A stretch of DNA of 39,346 nt from Streptomyces sp. NRRL S-337 (GTDB lineage Bacteria; Actinomycetota; Actinomycetes; Streptomycetales; Streptomycetaceae): NCBI RefSeq assembly GCF_000720175.1, contig NZ_JOIX01000101.1, positions 1-39,346 of the forward strand, read 5' to 3'. Below, piece after piece: positions 38,858-39,346 of this stretch. The notes under the pieces are model-generated. The model had not been told where the DNA came from. It worked only from the letters and a program-made list of their open reading frames with translations, and searched no databases. The stretch's first letter is position 1; each line of letters starts with the position of its first letter. Position numbers and translations under genes: made by a program.

Positions 38858-39346
38858 GTGCCTCGCCCCACCGATGAGGCCGCGGGCGCACCTGCCAACG
38901 AGCCCGCCAGCGAGCCCGCCAGCGAGCCCGTCAACGAGCCCGCCAGCGAGCCCGTCAACGAGCCCGTCAACGAGCCACAGGCGCTGGGATCTCCACCGCG
39001 CGCGATCACGCGATTTTGCGTACTTGGAGGCAGTTCAGCGGGGAGGGCGGTGAGCCACGACCGCCTTCCTGCGGTCGGCCAGCGGCTCGCGCCCAGCGGC
39101 AACACGGCGGCTCCCCGAGGCAGCGGCAACACGACGGCTGCCCGAGGCAGCGGCAACGTGACGGGCCGCCCGAGCGCGGTGGGGGCATCGACCGGCTGGC
39201 TCGCCCGCGGCGGCGTTGGGGCTTGGCCTTGCCTGCGGCGACGCCGGCAGGCCGGTCTCGCCCGAGGCGACGCTGGGGCCCCGAGGCGACGCCGGGGCTT
39301 CCCCCGCCCCCTCCCCCTCTCCCCCTTCGGGGGAGGGGGCGGGGGG
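38858..39346 (+). CDS. Possible partial open frame at the right edge
   Basis: From GTG 38858 a frame stays open to the window end (163 codons) and includes EPAS/EPVN tetrapeptide repeats. GAAGG is only 2 nt from that GTG. A later GTG at 39050 has GGGGAGGG close by. The translation is repetitive and has no recognised domain, so chance is the likelier explanation. Confidence 0.15.
   Translation, partial: MPRPTDEAAGAPANEPASEPASEPVNEPASEPVNEPVNEPQALGSPPRAITRFCVLGGSSAGRAVSHDRLPAVGQRLAPSGNTAAPRGSGNTTAARGSGNVTGRPSAVGASTGWLARGGVGAWPCLRRRRQAGLARGDAGAPRRRRGFPRPLPLSPFGGGGGG
38900..38971 (+). repeat. 12-bp minisatellite with two unit types
   Basis: Six units of GAGCCCGCCAGC (A) or GAGCCCGTCAAC (B) in the order A A B A B B, plus a degenerate unit before and a partial one after. 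The mixed order indicates slippage or gene conversion between variants. Confidence 0.9.
39301..39345. terminator. 16-bp perfect G/C hairpin at the window end
   Basis: CCCCCGCCCCCTCCCC (39301-39316) pairs with 39330-39345; the loop contains a second possible CCCCC-TTC-GGGGG fold. It is a probable stem-loop terminator or insulator. Confidence 0.6.

Larger units (their letters stand above)
38745..39346. other. Right-end gap with repeats and a weak open frame
   Basis: 600 bp upstream of the envelope pair. It holds a 12-bp minisatellite, an AT-richer patch (about 39000-39030), imperfect 27-bp repeats (GGCAGCGGCAACACG units near 39100-39165), and the terminal hairpin. No promoter was pinned down. 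Confidence 0.45.

Overview
The window reads as chromosomal core or near-core DNA of a high-GC actinomycete, most probably a Streptomyces. GC is very high with strongly GC-biased third codon positions. GTG and TTG starts are frequent, several starts sit 6-8 nt after a -10-like TANNNT box (leaderless type), and several genes are actinomycete specialities: RheA/Hsp18, Scr1/DUF397, a DmdR1-type iron repressor, a DasR-like box, and AtuA-type catabolism. No transposase, phage gene, rRNA, tRNA or CRISPR array was seen.

Left part (1-14.5 kb). A composite repeat precedes an aldo/keto reductase. Then come a tiny leaderless membrane peptide, an RNA 2',3'-cyclic phosphodiesterase (ThpR), the heat-shock pair hsp18 and rheA around a perfect RheA operator, a MarR-MFS efflux operon, a ribbon-helix-helix protein, an NCS2 purine permease, a DUF2530 membrane protein, a CtpE-like P-type ATPase, and a His-rich mini membrane protein. 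A regulatory module of Scr1-type HTH protein plus DUF397 follows, with a small divergent partner gene. A LysR gene then lies tail to tail over the DUF397 gene.

Middle (14.6-26.3 kb). LysR is divergent from an EamA exporter. Next is a tightly coupled catabolic operon (GTGA/ATGA overlaps): TIGR03084 protein, AtuA/DUF1446 protein, acyl-CoA carboxylase beta and biotinylated alpha subunits, and acyl-CoA dehydrogenase. It ends in a perfect 21-bp hairpin. A second transcription block holds a LiuC/AtuE-like hydratase and a TetR regulator. The set resembles the atu/liu pathways for acyclic terpenes and leucine; the substrate is not provable here. An inverted pair of the same composite repeat separates this block from a citrate synthase.

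Right part (26.3-39.3 kb). Citrate synthase is divergent from pdxH. Then follow a PAS-PAS-GAF signalling protein, a SIS-domain phosphosugar protein and a DmdR1-like iron repressor divergent across a DasR-like box, a long repeat-rich spacer, an alpha/beta-hydrolase whose nucleophile serine is alanine, a second repeat-rich spacer, and two linked envelope proteins. Those two share an extracytoplasmic domain (three copies in all) and a C-terminal Cys/His motif.

The most interesting points are the 57-bp repeat family with its composite head, the paired envelope proteins, the atu-like operon, the serine-less hydrolase, the LysR/DUF397 antiparallel overlap, and several palindromic boxes in promoter regions. 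All names rest on reading motifs by eye; no database search was run.
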